In this document: one piece after another, positions 1 through 9,437 of the stretch | Numbering within the stretch: the first letter of the stretch is position 1 | How the letters are laid out: each line of letters begins with the position of its first letter | IMG/VR virus record: IMGVR_UViG_3300048011_000030 | Coordinates: 1-58,131 of that record | DNA length: 58,131 nt | From: a virus | Strand: one strand, 5' to 3' | Position numbers and translations under genes: made by a program | The notes under the pieces: model-generated | Database searches by the model: none | What the model saw: only the letters and a program-made list of their open reading frames with translations | Told to the model about the DNA's origin: nothing

Positions 1-127
1 AACTTAAATTTTTAGGGCGTCCCTCCGGGGACGTCCCGCCTAGTAGGAGATACGAACATGGCAATTAAAATCGCAGGTACTACCGTTATAGACGACAGCC
101 GGAATATTAATATACAAACGGTTCAAG
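1..127. repeat. 127-bp exact direct repeat, copy 1 (start of window)
   Basis: These bases are identical to 57357-57483. The repeat covers the intergenic hairpin, the ribosome binding site and the first 23 codons of a tail fibre gene. The identity begins at the very first base of the window and ends at base 127, after which the two copies diverge completely. A repeat of exactly 127 bases at a contig edge is what a de Bruijn assembler with k=127 leaves at a graph branch, so it may be a circularisation or strain-variant junction and not a biological terminal repeat. Confidence 0.95.
15..37 (+). promoter_or_regulatory. Stable stem-loop before the tail fibre gene
   Basis: GGGCGTCCC (15-23) pairs with GGGACGTCCC (28-37), with one bulged base, around a TCCG loop closed by C-G. 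This is the UNCG type of very stable RNA tetraloop. No T-run follows, so it is more likely an mRNA stabiliser or partial terminator than a full terminator. A ribosome binding site, AGGAGA, follows 8 bases before the ATG at 58. The same element is present at 57371-57393. Confidence 0.6.
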
Positions 128-3100
128 CAGAGGGCGGTAGCTTTACTTCAGGCGTAGATACAAACACTACTTCTGCATTAGTTGTCAATAAAGGAGATCA
201 AATCCTTGTTGATGATGGTAACTATTTACGTAACCTAATAAAGCAGGCCACAGGCAGTGACATTGAAATAGGTCAAACTGGTACATCCCTAATCACAGGT
301 ATTAACCTAATTCCAGGTAGTAGTGGCGGTAAAGCAAAGGTAACGGGCGTAGAGATTATTACTAAAGCAGGTAGTGGTCTAACTAAATCAAATGACACAC
401 TATCTCACGCTGACACATCTAGCCAAGCATCTGTGGACAACTCTAATGGCACAGTTATTCAAGATATTACTCTTGATGGGTATGGGCATATTACAAGTCT
501 GGCATCTGTTGACCTAGATAGCCGTTTTGTGAATATCACTGGCGATACTATGACGGGTGATTTGACTATTTCTTCTGCATCTCCTGAGATCAAACTAGTA
601 GATACTAATGGTTTTACTGATTCTGATGACAGAATGATCTTCCGTGCAGCCGATAACAATCTGCTGTGGCAGTGGTTTGATAACAGCGCCTCTTCCACCA
701 CTACATTGATGACACTTAACAATGTAGGTCAGCTTACTTTAGGCTCTAACACAGTATTTCACGATGGCTACCACCCCAATGCTGACGACGCAGATACTCT
801 GGACGGACAACACGGGAGTTACTATACAGGCTATACTGATACAGCTATTGCTAACTTGGTAGACAGTTCTCCTGGCACTCTAAACACTTTAAACGAGTTA
901 GCCGCAGCATTAAATGATGATGCTAACTTCTCTACTACTATAACTGATAGTATTGCGCTTAAACTACCACTAGCTGGCGGTACTATGACAGGTGACTTGA
1001 ATATGGGTGACAACAATGTCGTTGACATTGGTAAACTTAACTTCAACAACCACGAAGGTACTGACTACGGCGTAACTGGCGATGTTATGTTTGACGAGAA
1101 CTTTTATGGTGACACAGAGTATGGTTCTAATACCATCTGGTCTGGTGGTGAAGGTGGCGGTCTAGCTGTTCGTAACGAAGACGGTTGGGGTCGTATTATC
1201 ACTGACCGTAATATGCCATGGCTCACCGCGACCTTTCATGGTCTAAAGGTAGGCTCTAATACAGCCTTCCACGATGGCTACCACCCCAACGCAGACAAAT
1301 GGACTACCTCTAGAACACTGTCACTCTCTGGTGATGCTTCTGGCAGTGTAAGCTGGGATGGTTCAGCCAATGCTACTCTGAGTGTTACGGTTGCTGACAA
1401 CAGTCATGATCACGAATGGATTAACAGGGATAGCCCTAGTGACACGCCTGACTACGCACTTCAATATCTAAACACAAATGGTGTAACAACAGACAGCCCA
1501 ACAACAGACTGGTACAATATTATTCGTATGGGGCATGGTAACCCAAACACGTATTTTAACAATACCTTAGCTATGGCGATGACGGGTTCTAATGTCGGGG
1601 CTTTGTATGGTAGAACCAGAAGTAATGGCTCGGCAGGTTCTTGGAACCGTTTCTTTGCTGACAACTACCACCCTAATGCTGACAAGTGGACTACCGCTAG
1701 AACGCATACGGTGACACTGACGGGCGACGTCACAGGCACGGCGTCTCAGAGCGTTGACGGCACAGGTAACAAAACGTGGTCAATCAGCACAAACGTAGGT
1801 GACGCTGATACCGTTGATGGATACCATGGCAGTCGTTTCTTCCGTAGGCAGACAAAAACTAATGCTACAGTAGGTGCTGGCTGGATGACAGTTGCGACCT
1901 GTACCAGTGGTCGCCATTCAGGCGAGGTTATTGTTACAGACGCAGACAGTGGCGACCACGCCTATATCCGTATTGCTTGGATGCGGTCTTATGTAGACAG
2001 CAACTTCACAGTTATAAACACAGGTGGTCACGCAAACCGCATTACAGGTGCAAGGGTTCTATACCAGACATCTGATAATACATATGGCGTGAAGCTCTTA
2101 CAGGTCTATGTCACCACATCCTCTAACTATGAGGTAAATGTGTATGAGCTTGGCGATATTGCAGACTATGGTGTTCCAACAGCGGTTACTCCTGTAATTG
2201 AGAATTCCAAAACAGGCTATGCGGTGCATGGAAATGAACTCCTAGACCTAGATACTTACGGGTTCTCTGCTGAAGAAGGTGTCCAAGCTGGAGGTTTGAT
2301 AAGATCGGGATCGGGGTTTAAGGTAGGCTCCGACGATGTTTGGCACCAAGGAAACGATGGTTCAGGCTCAGGCTTAGATGCTGACCTGTTGGATGGTGTG
2401 CAGGGTAGTAGCTACCTACGAAGTGATGCAAGTGATAGCCACTCAGGTACTTTGACCCTTGATGTTGTTCAAGTTGGTAACGAGCTTAGACTGCCTAATA
2501 ATACAAGTTTAACAGATGTAAGTTTAACAGGTACATCTGACCAAGACACAGGCTTTAACTGGTCTGGCTCTAATGCTGTTAACTATGTTTCAGGGGGTGT
2601 GTTAAAGTACAACTTAAACGATGTATGGCACTCAGATAATGACGGTTCAGGCTCCGGCCTAGATGCTGATCTGCTGGATGGTGTACAGGGTAGTAGTTAC
2701 TTACGTAGTGATGCTAGTGACACCTTTACTACACTTTCGGGCACACAGCTTAACCTTGGCTCACAGGTACAGTTACAGGAAAGTACTGACCGTGCAGACT
2801 TACTACAGATCACATCGTCAACTTCTGGATGGGCTGGCTTGCAGATACGCAATAGCTCAAACGAGGGCCGCTGGTCATTTATGACTGATGGCGCAACGGC
2901 TGGTTTTTATGATGATGAAAACAACGAATGGGCTGTGCAGATGGCGGAGAACGGTGGAGTTACGCTCTACCACAATAATGTCGCTAACTTCACCACAGGT
3001 GCGACCTACATGGAAATGGCTCGCAACCTAGACATGAATAACTATGACATCCGCGGCGTAGATCAAATCTTCCACCACGGTGACACAAATACATACATGC

Positions 3101-4299
3101 AGTTCCACGCAGCAGACCAGTGGCGAGTTGTAACTGGTGGTTCAGAACGCTTAGAAGTAAACAACTCACAGATTACTTCTACTGAGCCTATTCATGCACC
3201 TAGCTTTCATGGTAGTGGCTCTAGTTTAACAGGTGTCGTGTTAAATTCTGGCGACACTATGACTGGGCCTCTAGTCATTGATACAGACAACAACTCTGGT
3301 GGCGGCTTACGGCTTACGGTAAACCAAACAAGCCCTAACCAAGACTTTTACTTTGCTCAAGAAATAGTTACTAACCTTACGGGCTCAACTGCTACCACTG
3401 GTGACAGAGAGCAAGGAGGTATATATCTAGACCTCAACAGTACAGCTACAGGTGGTGATATTAGCAATGAACACCGTGTTTATGGTGCTTATCTTGACGT
3501 ATATTCTACTGGCGATGCTGATTTAGTGTGTGGCGTTTACGCTCCTACTTACGCTGCACCAACCGAAGGAACTACTGGTCAGGTTATGGGTGGTTACTTT
3601 CTTGCATCAGACTACGGTGGTGCAGGTAATGTTACTTGGGTGAGAGGAATTGACGTAAGGGCACAGGCTGATAACAGCGGTTCTTCCCCTGCTATTGTGG
3701 AAGGTGGAAATTTTGAAGTCAGGGTCCTTAGTGACGCTGATAGTGTAGGTCAAATTTATGGCGTTAAAAGCAAGATTAAGTTTGATAGTGGAGGGGGGAC
3801 AAAACAATCCACCAGCAACCCCAGTTATGCCTTTCATGCTAGATACGAAAACAGCACTGGAGTATCACAAGGGAATAATAGTTACTTGTACTACGGCTCA
3901 GACTCCGGCGTGAGAAGTCCAAATGCTTACGGGGTTTTTATTTCAGGTGATTTAGATAACTACTTTGGGGGTAAAGTAACTGCGAATAGCTTTGTTGGTG
4001 ATGGCTCTGCTTTAACTAATTTGCCTTCAGGCTCAACAACCTACGGTGCTGTCGGGACTTATGCCTATCTTTGGAGAGACAATGCAGGAACAGTGCTTGG
4101 TTCAACACACGCTGGATCAACTTTGTTTTATGCTGTAACTAATGATGATAATACCACTGGCGCGGCAGCTAATGCCTATAAGGGGACTGGGATAGTACGT
4201 TCTTCTATTAGCCCCTCTGGCACTTGGCAAGCTATGGGTAGTGCGGGAACATACTCTACAGCTTACGGGCAAGCAACACTATATGTGAGGATATCATAA
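58..4299 (+). CDS. Long tail fibre protein (1413 aa)
   Basis: A very long, Gly/Ser/Thr/Asn/Asp-rich protein with short repeated beta-type modules, typical of a trimeric phage tail fibre that contacts the host surface. The motif FHDGYHPNAD or a close variant occurs several times. A module with GSGSGLDADLLDGVQG occurs twice (about 2350-2425 and 2645-2720), and SGDTMTG-type motifs recur. No intramolecular chaperone or enzymatic domain is evident. The start has AGGAGA 8 bases upstream. The stop overlaps the next start (TAATG), which links it to the fibre assembly gene. The first 23 residues are identical to those of the incomplete gene at 57414. This may be the receptor-binding protein and is probably fast-evolving. 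Confidence 0.85.
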   Translation: MAIKIAGTTVIDDSRNINIQTVQAEGGSFTSGVDTNTTSALVVNKGDQILVDDGNYLRNLIKQATGSDIEIGQTGTSLITGINLIPGSSGGKAKVTGVEIITKAGSGLTKSNDTLSHADTSSQASVDNSNGTVIQDITLDGYGHITSLASVDLDSRFVNITGDTMTGDLTISSASPEIKLVDTNGFTDSDDRMIFRAADNNLLWQWFDNSASSTTTLMTLNNVGQLTLGSNTVFHDGYHPNADDADTLDGQHGSYYTGYTDTAIANLVDSSPGTLNTLNELAAALNDDANFSTTITDSIALKLPLAGGTMTGDLNMGDNNVVDIGKLNFNNHEGTDYGVTGDVMFDENFYGDTEYGSNTIWSGGEGGGLAVRNEDGWGRIITDRNMPWLTATFHGLKVGSNTAFHDGYHPNADKWTTSRTLSLSGDASGSVSWDGSANATLSVTVADNSHDHEWINRDSPSDTPDYALQYLNTNGVTTDSPTTDWYNIIRMGHGNPNTYFNNTLAMAMTGSNVGALYGRTRSNGSAGSWNRFFADNYHPNADKWTTARTHTVTLTGDVTGTASQSVDGTGNKTWSISTNVGDADTVDGYHGSRFFRRQTKTNATVGAGWMTVATCTSGRHSGEVIVTDADSGDHAYIRIAWMRSYVDSNFTVINTGGHANRITGARVLYQTSDNTYGVKLLQVYVTTSSNYEVNVYELGDIADYGVPTAVTPVIENSKTGYAVHGNELLDLDTYGFSAEEGVQAGGLIRSGSGFKVGSDDVWHQGNDGSGSGLDADLLDGVQGSSYLRSDASDSHSGTLTLDVVQVGNELRLPNNTSLTDVSLTGTSDQDTGFNWSGSNAVNYVSGGVLKYNLNDVWHSDNDGSGSGLDADLLDGVQGSSYLRSDASDTFTTLSGTQLNLGSQVQLQESTDRADLLQITSSTSGWAGLQIRNSSNEGRWSFMTDGATAGFYDDENNEWAVQMAENGGVTLYHNNVANFTTGATYMEMARNLDMNNYDIRGVDQIFHHGDTNTYMQFHAADQWRVVTGGSERLEVNNSQITSTEPIHAPSFHGSGSSLTGVVLNSGDTMTGPLVIDTDNNSGGGLRLTVNQTSPNQDFYFAQEIVTNLTGSTATTGDREQGGIYLDLNSTATGGDISNEHRVYGAYLDVYSTGDADLVCGVYAPTYAAPTEGTTGQVMGGYFLASDYGGAGNVTWVRGIDVRAQADNSGSSPAIVEGGNFEVRVLSDADSVGQIYGVKSKIKFDSGGGTKQSTSNPSYAFHARYENSTGVSQGNNSYLYYGSDSGVRSPNAYGVFISGDLDNYFGGKVTANSFVGDGSALTNLPSGSTTYGAVGTYAYLWRDNAGTVLGSTHAGSTLFYAVTNDDNTTGAAANAYKGTGIVRSSISPSGTWQAMGSAGTYSTAYGQATLYVRIS

Positions 4300-4709
4300 T
4301 GAGCATTACAATAATAGAAGCCCGCAATGCGGCATCACTTCAAGCTGACAACCTTCGTATGGATGTAGAGATTAACCACCCACAGCACGGCTGGATACCC
4401 TACACACTAGACTCCGCTGATACGGACACAACCATAGACAACGATGCAGTCATGGCTCTGATTGGTACAGACTTTACAGCATATGTTGCACCTACTCAAG
4501 CAGAGTTAGATGCAGCGGCAGCGGCAGATGTCCGTGCTGATCGAGATGGACGCCTACTTGAAGTAGATGCTATTGCAGGTAATGCACTTCGCTGGGCTGC
4601 ACTTGATGCTGACACACAGGCAGCATGGGCCACATACCGCCAAGCACTCTTAGATGTACCACAGCAAGAGGGCTTTCCTGACAATGTTACGTGGCCTACT
4701 AAACCTTAA
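4299..4709 (+). CDS. Tail fibre assembly protein (136 aa)
   Basis: A short protein directly after the tail fibre gene, overlapping it by one base (TAATG). The C-terminal half has an Ala-rich helical stretch, then WATYRQALLDVPQQ and a closing segment with NVTWPTKP. That ending is the usual signature of caudoviral tail fibre assembly chaperones. Such proteins help fold or attach fibres and are not normally kept in the virion. Order and spacing support co-expression with the 1413-residue fibre. Confidence 0.75.
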   Translation: MSITIIEARNAASLQADNLRMDVEINHPQHGWIPYTLDSADTDTTIDNDAVMALIGTDFTAYVAPTQAELDAAAAADVRADRDGRLLEVDAIAGNALRWAALDADTQAAWATYRQALLDVPQQEGFPDNVTWPTKP

Positions 4710-4739
4710 TAACTTAAACAAAACTTAAAGGAGAATAAA

Positions 4740-4961
4740 ATGGAAAAGAAACAAACACAATCCATTACTATTAACGACAAAGAATACACTGCAGACCAAC
4801 TTACAGATAAGCAAAAGGTGCTGATTAGCCACTTATCTGATTTAGATCGTAAGATTGGTTCTACTAAATTTAACTTAGATCAACTACAAGTTGGTCGAGA
4901 TACCTTTGCTAAAATGCTGGAGGAAGATTTAGAGGTTCCTGAAGCAGAAGAGGCGGCATAG
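4740..4961 (+). CDS. Small DUF6447-like protein (73 aa)
   Basis: A small acidic protein with a short beta N terminus (SITINDKEYTADQL) followed by a predicted helix rich in Leu, Asp and Lys. This arrangement matches small DUF6447-type proteins common in marine phages near tail genes. The function is unknown. A strong ribosome binding site, AAAGGAG, stands before the start. It lies downstream of the fibre assembly gene and before a phage promoter, so it is probably the last gene of the fibre transcript. The family match is from memory of its pattern. Confidence 0.65.
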   Translation: MEKKQTQSITINDKEYTADQLTDKQKVLISHLSDLDRKIGSTKFNLDQLQVGRDTFAKMLEEDLEVPEAEEAA

Positions 4962-4987
4962 TCCCCTATTAAAAGGAGAAACCTAAA

Positions 4988-5041
4988 ATGGCTATTCAAA
5001 ATAACATTGCAGAATGCAACAGCCGTTTAACAATTCTCTAA
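4988..5041 (+). CDS. Possible 17-aa micro-gene
   Basis: A 17-codon frame preceded by a good ribosome binding site (AAAGGAG, 10 bases upstream) in the gap after the DUF6447-like gene. Its stop lies inside the phage promoter at 5033. The translation (MAIQNNIAECNSRLTIL) has no recognisable motif. It may be a genuine micro-protein, a translated leader or a chance frame. Confidence 0.3.
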   Translation: MAIQNNIAECNSRLTIL

Positions 5042-5055
5042 GTTCCTTATAGGGG
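5033..5055 (+). promoter_or_regulatory. Putative phage RNA polymerase promoter upstream of nrdJ
   Basis: Contains ATTCTCTAAGTTCCTTATAG followed by GGG, one of five copies of a motif with an invariant TAAGTTCCTTATAG core. The end of the motif resembles the T7 promoter initiation region (CTATAGGG), so G5052 is the predicted first transcribed base. It drives the ribonucleotide reductase and probably the tail genes downstream. The use by the T7-like polymerase encoded at 26845-29139 is inferred. Confidence 0.75.
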
Positions 5056-5071
5056 GGTCTTCGGATCCCCC
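5052..5071 (+). promoter_or_regulatory. 5'-end stem-loop with TTCG loop
   Basis: GGGGGGTC (5052-5059) pairs with GATCCCCC (5064-5071) around a TTCG tetraloop, the most stable RNA tetraloop class. The stem begins at the predicted first base of the transcript from the promoter at 5033, so nrdJ mRNA would carry a capped-like 5' hairpin that could protect it from degradation. It could also attenuate incoming transcripts, but no T-run follows directly. Confidence 0.6.
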
Positions 5072-5111
5072 TTCGGATTAATTAACACATAACAATATCA
5101 CGAGGATATAC

Positions 5112-6866
5112 ATGCGCAACATTACTTATGAGGGTCCATCTACTCCCTTGTCTCAAGAATTAGATGAAATGAAGTACAGACAAAAGGGAGAGACCTTTGA
5201 TGGTAAAGTTAAGCGCATTGCACGATCATTGTGTGATAGTGTGGAACACCAATGGATTCTAGAAGACATCATTGGTCTACAACGATTCCTTCCAGCTGGT
5301 AGAGTACAGTCTGCGATGGGTGCAGGTAAGCTTGTTACTGCTTACAACTGTTTTGTATCAGGTGATATTAAAGATAGTATGGATTCTATTATGGATCGTG
5401 CTAAAGAAGCAGCAGAAACAATGCGAAGAGGAGGTGGTATAGGTTATGATTTCTCTAAAGTACGCCCTAGAGGTACTCAAATCAAGTCATTGGAGAGCCA
5501 AGCCAGTGGGCCTATCTCTTTTATGTCTATCTTTGACGCAGTATGTCAAACAATTAGTAGTTCCGGTCATAGGCGCGGGGCGCAAATGGGCGTACTCCGT
5601 ATTGACCATCCGGATATCGTTGATTTCATTACTGCTAAACGTAATTCTGATAAGCTTACTGGTTTCAACATATCGCTAGGAATTACTGATAAGTTTATGG
5701 AAGCTCTTACTAAAGAAGATGACAGTTTTGATTTAGTGTTTGATGGCATTGTACATGAAACAGTCTCTGCAAAGGAAATCTGGGATTTAGCAATGGAGTC
5801 TACATGGGATTGGGCTGAGCCTGGTGTTCTATTTGTTGATCGTATTCAAGAGATGAATAATCTATACTACTGTGAGGACATTAGTGCTACTAACCCATGT
5901 GGTGAACAGCCCTTGCCTCCTTATGGTGCTTGCTTACTAGGCTCTTTTAACTGCACTAAATACACAATTAAAAATAAAAATGGTAAATACACATTCGACT
6001 TTGCTCAATTTAAAGAAGACATCCCACACGTTGTTCGTGCTATGGATAACGTTGTTGATCGTACTATCTACCCACTTCGGGAGCAAGAAGATGAAGCAAA
6101 GAATAAGCGGAGAATGGGACTCGGCGTTACAGGTCTTGCTAATGCAGGCGAGATGCTTGGATTCGAGTATGGTTCTAAGCCGTTCCTGCGATGGATGGAA
6201 AAAGTCTTTGCATGTCTTAGAGACAACACTTACTACGCCTCAGCAAAACTTGCAGAAGAAAAAGGAGCATTCCCCCTGTATCGTGAAGATTACCTAAAGG
6301 GTAACTTCATCCGTACACTTCCAGCATTTGTACAAAAGGAGATCCGAAAGCATGGTATTAGGAACAGTCACCTCACGTCTATTGCACCTACTGGGACAAT
6401 CTCCCTTGTGGCGGATAACATCAGTGGTGGAATCGAACCAGTCTTTTCACATTCATATGAGCGTACCATCCAGACTTTTGACGGTCCACGCTATGAGGAC
6501 GTTAAGGACTACGCCTTTGCACGAGGAGTTGAAGGACGAAAGGCAGATGACATTTCAGTTCATGAACACTTAGCTGTCCTTACTTTGGCTCAACACTACG
6601 TTGACAGTGCTTGCTCTAAAACTTGTAATGTGGGAGATGATGTTAGTTACGATGATTTCAAACGTGTTTACGAAACGGCATGGAAAGAGGGAGCCAAGGG
6701 CTGTACCACATTTAGGATCTCTGGAAAACGCTACGGAATCTTCAATGAGACCGTGGAAAAAGAAACGGAGATTGAGGGCCAGGTTGAAGGTATTACAGAG
6801 ACGGACGGAGCGAAAGCGGAGGCGTGTTTTTTTGACCCGAATACTGGGCAGCGCGAGTGCTCGTGA
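5112..6866 (+). CDS. nrdJ: Adenosylcobalamin-dependent (class II) ribonucleotide reductase
   Basis: Converts ribonucleotides to deoxyribonucleotides for phage DNA synthesis using vitamin B12. The alpha-barrel active site is visible: NPCGE with N261, C263 and E265, and the redox cysteine pair C80 (AYNCFVSG) and C281 (GSFNCTKY). A C-terminal cysteine pair (C572 and C583), which would shuttle electrons from thioredoxin or glutaredoxin, is present but spaced 10 residues apart, wider than usual. At 584 residues it is a compact member. A GAGGA site precedes the ATG. It has its own phage promoter at 5033 and lies among late tail genes, far from the other nucleotide genes (glutaredoxin, ThyX, MazG) in the leftward operon. 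Confidence 0.92.
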   Translation: MRNITYEGPSTPLSQELDEMKYRQKGETFDGKVKRIARSLCDSVEHQWILEDIIGLQRFLPAGRVQSAMGAGKLVTAYNCFVSGDIKDSMDSIMDRAKEAAETMRRGGGIGYDFSKVRPRGTQIKSLESQASGPISFMSIFDAVCQTISSSGHRRGAQMGVLRIDHPDIVDFITAKRNSDKLTGFNISLGITDKFMEALTKEDDSFDLVFDGIVHETVSAKEIWDLAMESTWDWAEPGVLFVDRIQEMNNLYYCEDISATNPCGEQPLPPYGACLLGSFNCTKYTIKNKNGKYTFDFAQFKEDIPHVVRAMDNVVDRTIYPLREQEDEAKNKRRMGLGVTGLANAGEMLGFEYGSKPFLRWMEKVFACLRDNTYYASAKLAEEKGAFPLYREDYLKGNFIRTLPAFVQKEIRKHGIRNSHLTSIAPTGTISLVADNISGGIEPVFSHSYERTIQTFDGPRYEDVKDYAFARGVEGRKADDISVHEHLAVLTLAQHYVDSACSKTCNVGDDVSYDDFKRVYETAWKEGAKGCTTFRISGKRYGIFNETVEKETEIEGQVEGITETDGAKAEACFFDPNTGQRECS

Positions 6867-6893
6867 GTTATTAGATTAAAATAGGAGGTAGCG

Positions 6894-8648
6894 ATGCCAC
6901 AACAGATTATACCAATCACAGATCTAGCATCAGCAGGTCTTGTGCAAGATACTCCTGCAGTATCGCTACCACCTAATGTCTTTTCAGATGTACACAATGT
7001 TCGCTTTAGGGATGGGGCTGTTAAACGGTTCCCATCTGATGTTGATAAGCTAACATCACTTACAAACGTTGTGTACGTTGCGTACTGGCCTTCAACACTT
7101 GGAGATCGATATGTAGTTATTACAGACAACGGATCTAATACAGTGTTCACAGTATACAACGATAGTTTCTCTGTTGTATCAGCACAAGGTGGTACTAACA
7201 CTGGGGTAACTGGTGGTAGCTGGCAACATACTTTGTTTAATGGTGGTTATCATATTATTTTTAACAATGGTAACTCTACACCTGTCTTCTTGCAAGATGA
7301 TCTGGTGGGTGTTACACCTTTACCTGGATGGGATTCCTATGCAGTTGAGGAAGAGATTACTTCTTTTGAACATGATGGTTCTTCTGGATCTACTGAGATC
7401 AAGAACACGGTGCTGGTAAATCCAGGTGCGGGTAATACCATCTCAATTAAGATAACTGCAATACCTCGGAACACATCTAGCCCAATCCACACAGAGACAG
7501 TCACTGTTGACTCATCCGGAGTTGTATCACCAGATGCCACATTGGCAGACATTGGAACGATTACACAAGTTGACTTTAGTAATAATAAATTCTTCTTTGT
7601 ACCTGAGACATCTTCAGGAGGTTCTGTATATAAGGTGTCTGTAACTACTATCCCAATCACAGCAGTAACAGCAGGTGTTGTAAGGTCTTATGGAAACCTC
7701 TTAGTTGCAGGTAACCTAAAAGAAACGGGTGGTCGTACACTCACAGGCACCATACGTACCTCTGATGTTGCTGGGCCAGGCGCTATCCCTGAGAATTGGA
7801 ACCCCTTTAAGAATGGTGCTAATACAGCAGATGAGTTTATCTTAGCAGCTACAGGAACTATTAAAGACATGGAGGAGCTTCAAGGAGTTCTCTATGTATA
7901 CACAGATTCTTCTATACACTCTGTTCAACAAACCGGATCACCTTTCGTACCATTCCAAATATCACCAGTAACAAATAACTATGGAGTTAATAATACAGGT
8001 GGTGTTATAGAGGTAGATGGTAAACATATTGTATATGGAAGTAACGACTGCTACGTATTCAGTGGTCATCCAGGATCCATATCTTCAATAGCTGATGGTA
8101 GGGTTAGGGGTTTCTTTAGGAATAACACTAATATTAAAGCTGTTAGATTTAATAAATATGATGAGGTTTGGTTCTGGTCTAGTACAACTGTGTATGTGTG
8201 GAACTATCGTAATAATGTGTGGACTAAACGAGACTTACCTACAGGTACAAACTCGATGTCTGCTATTAGAGGAGACCTTCTTCTTTCAGCACCTACAAAA
8301 CTTGTTGGTGTAGATGGAAGTTCATTCCTATCAGGGGCTGTACTAGAGCGTAAACGCATGGCAATCACCCCTGAGTTTGACACTGAGAGTGTGTCGGGTA
8401 TGGTTCTGTTGTTTGATGGATCTTCTAAAGCCAATATTAAGTATGATGGTGTAGATAAGGTTGGGGAGGCAGTTGATTTTACAACTAGACCTGCAATACC
8501 TTTTGATACTACCCTAGATTATAAAGCGGATGTTAGGATTAATGGTCGCTTCTTAAACTACAGGATTGAAAGCCAGTCAAATGAAACAACCCTTGATTGG
8601 AATCTCACAGGATATCAAATTCAAATAAGTAAGGGAGGTCGCAGGTAA
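6894..8648 (+). CDS. Probable tail nozzle (tail tubular protein B-like), 584 aa
   Basis: The N terminus holds NVFSDVHNVRFRDGAVKRF, which resembles the start of phage nozzle or tail tubular B-like proteins, where an N-terminal arm precedes a beta-propeller. The rest is beta-rich with repeated blade-like stretches (for example YVAYWPSTLGDRYVVITDNG and YGSNDCYVFSGHPGS) ending in a beta-sandwich-like segment. It would form the distal tail tube below the adaptor of 52739-53632. A strong ribosome binding site, AGGAGG, precedes the ATG. The stop overlaps the next start (TAATG). Assignment rests on pattern and context, so a different tail hub role is possible. Confidence 0.55.
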   Translation: MPQQIIPITDLASAGLVQDTPAVSLPPNVFSDVHNVRFRDGAVKRFPSDVDKLTSLTNVVYVAYWPSTLGDRYVVITDNGSNTVFTVYNDSFSVVSAQGGTNTGVTGGSWQHTLFNGGYHIIFNNGNSTPVFLQDDLVGVTPLPGWDSYAVEEEITSFEHDGSSGSTEIKNTVLVNPGAGNTISIKITAIPRNTSSPIHTETVTVDSSGVVSPDATLADIGTITQVDFSNNKFFFVPETSSGGSVYKVSVTTIPITAVTAGVVRSYGNLLVAGNLKETGGRTLTGTIRTSDVAGPGAIPENWNPFKNGANTADEFILAATGTIKDMEELQGVLYVYTDSSIHSVQQTGSPFVPFQISPVTNNYGVNNTGGVIEVDGKHIVYGSNDCYVFSGHPGSISSIADGRVRGFFRNNTNIKAVRFNKYDEVWFWSSTTVYVWNYRNNVWTKRDLPTGTNSMSAIRGDLLLSAPTKLVGVDGSSFLSGAVLERKRMAITPEFDTESVSGMVLLFDGSSKANIKYDGVDKVGEAVDFTTRPAIPFDTTLDYKADVRINGRFLNYRIESQSNETTLDWNLTGYQIQISKGGRR

Positions 8649-9436
8649 TGTCTATTATCCGACCACCCTATACCGGAGACCCTGTTTTAGATTCTTGGAC
8701 AAATCAAATAACACAAGCCCTTAATATGGGACTCCTACCAGGTGTTAACGCAAGTGGTGCTGGAATAGGTGGGGGTACGGGGTCAGATGGTGCCAATGGT
8801 AACATAACTCTGTTCCTATACAAACGCACAGCTAATGACACTGTTCCACCTGCACCTAGTTTTGTGACTTATGACTACTCCAACTTGGATAATGTAACAA
8901 TAACATCAAACAATGGGTGGACAGGGACTGTACCATCAGATGATGCTAGTTACCTATGGGTTACATTTAGGTATGTGTCTGAAACTGAGGGTACCATAAC
9001 GAGTTCGAACACTTGGCAAACCCCCGTTATTCTTTCACAGGATGGGTCTTCTGCTTTGAGTGTATATATAACTACAGACTCTGGGACGGTGTTTAAGAAT
9101 GCCGTGGGTACCCCAAAGACATTAACGGCTAATGTTAATCTTGGAGGTGTAACCCCAACAACTACAGACTATAATGGTTATGATTATGACTGGACCTATG
9201 AAGGTAATACTGTTTGCCTAACCAATGATGGGAGTAGGACTGTCCTCTCAACCAACGGGGTACCTAATACCGTAAATGGTTCTGGAGTTTGTGCCATTGG
9301 TGTTCCAGCAAACTCAGAAGATTCGGCTGCGATAACTGCATCTTTAAACACAGGAGTTCTTAGACGTATTGTGCTAGGTCCTGAAGATGTAACAACACAA
9401 GTGAGATTAGCAGTTTCTGTTAAAATAGGAGAATAA
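8648..9436 (+). CDS. Modular tail protein I (262 aa)
   Basis: First of three consecutive related tail proteins. The N terminus (SIIRPPYTGDPVLDSWTNQ) looks like an attachment segment, followed by a Gly-rich linker at about residues 35-50. The C-terminal 120 residues (from SVYITTDSGTVFKN to GPEDVTTQVRLAVSV) form an immunoglobulin-like beta module. A second copy of that module closes the next protein. The start is coupled to the nozzle gene by TAATG. Probably a virion tail or short-fibre component; the exact role is unknown. Confidence 0.6.
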   Translation: MSIIRPPYTGDPVLDSWTNQITQALNMGLLPGVNASGAGIGGGTGSDGANGNITLFLYKRTANDTVPPAPSFVTYDYSNLDNVTITSNNGWTGTVPSDDASYLWVTFRYVSETEGTITSSNTWQTPVILSQDGSSALSVYITTDSGTVFKNAVGTPKTLTANVNLGGVTPTTTDYNGYDYDWTYEGNTVCLTNDGSRTVLSTNGVPNTVNGSGVCAIGVPANSEDSAAITASLNTGVLRRIVLGPEDVTTQVRLAVSVKIGE

Positions 9437-9437
9437 T

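Noticed and set aside
1-127. True direct terminal repeat of a T7-like genome
   Set aside because: The second copy is not at the window end: unique sequence continues for 648 bases. The repeat length equals a common assembly k-mer.
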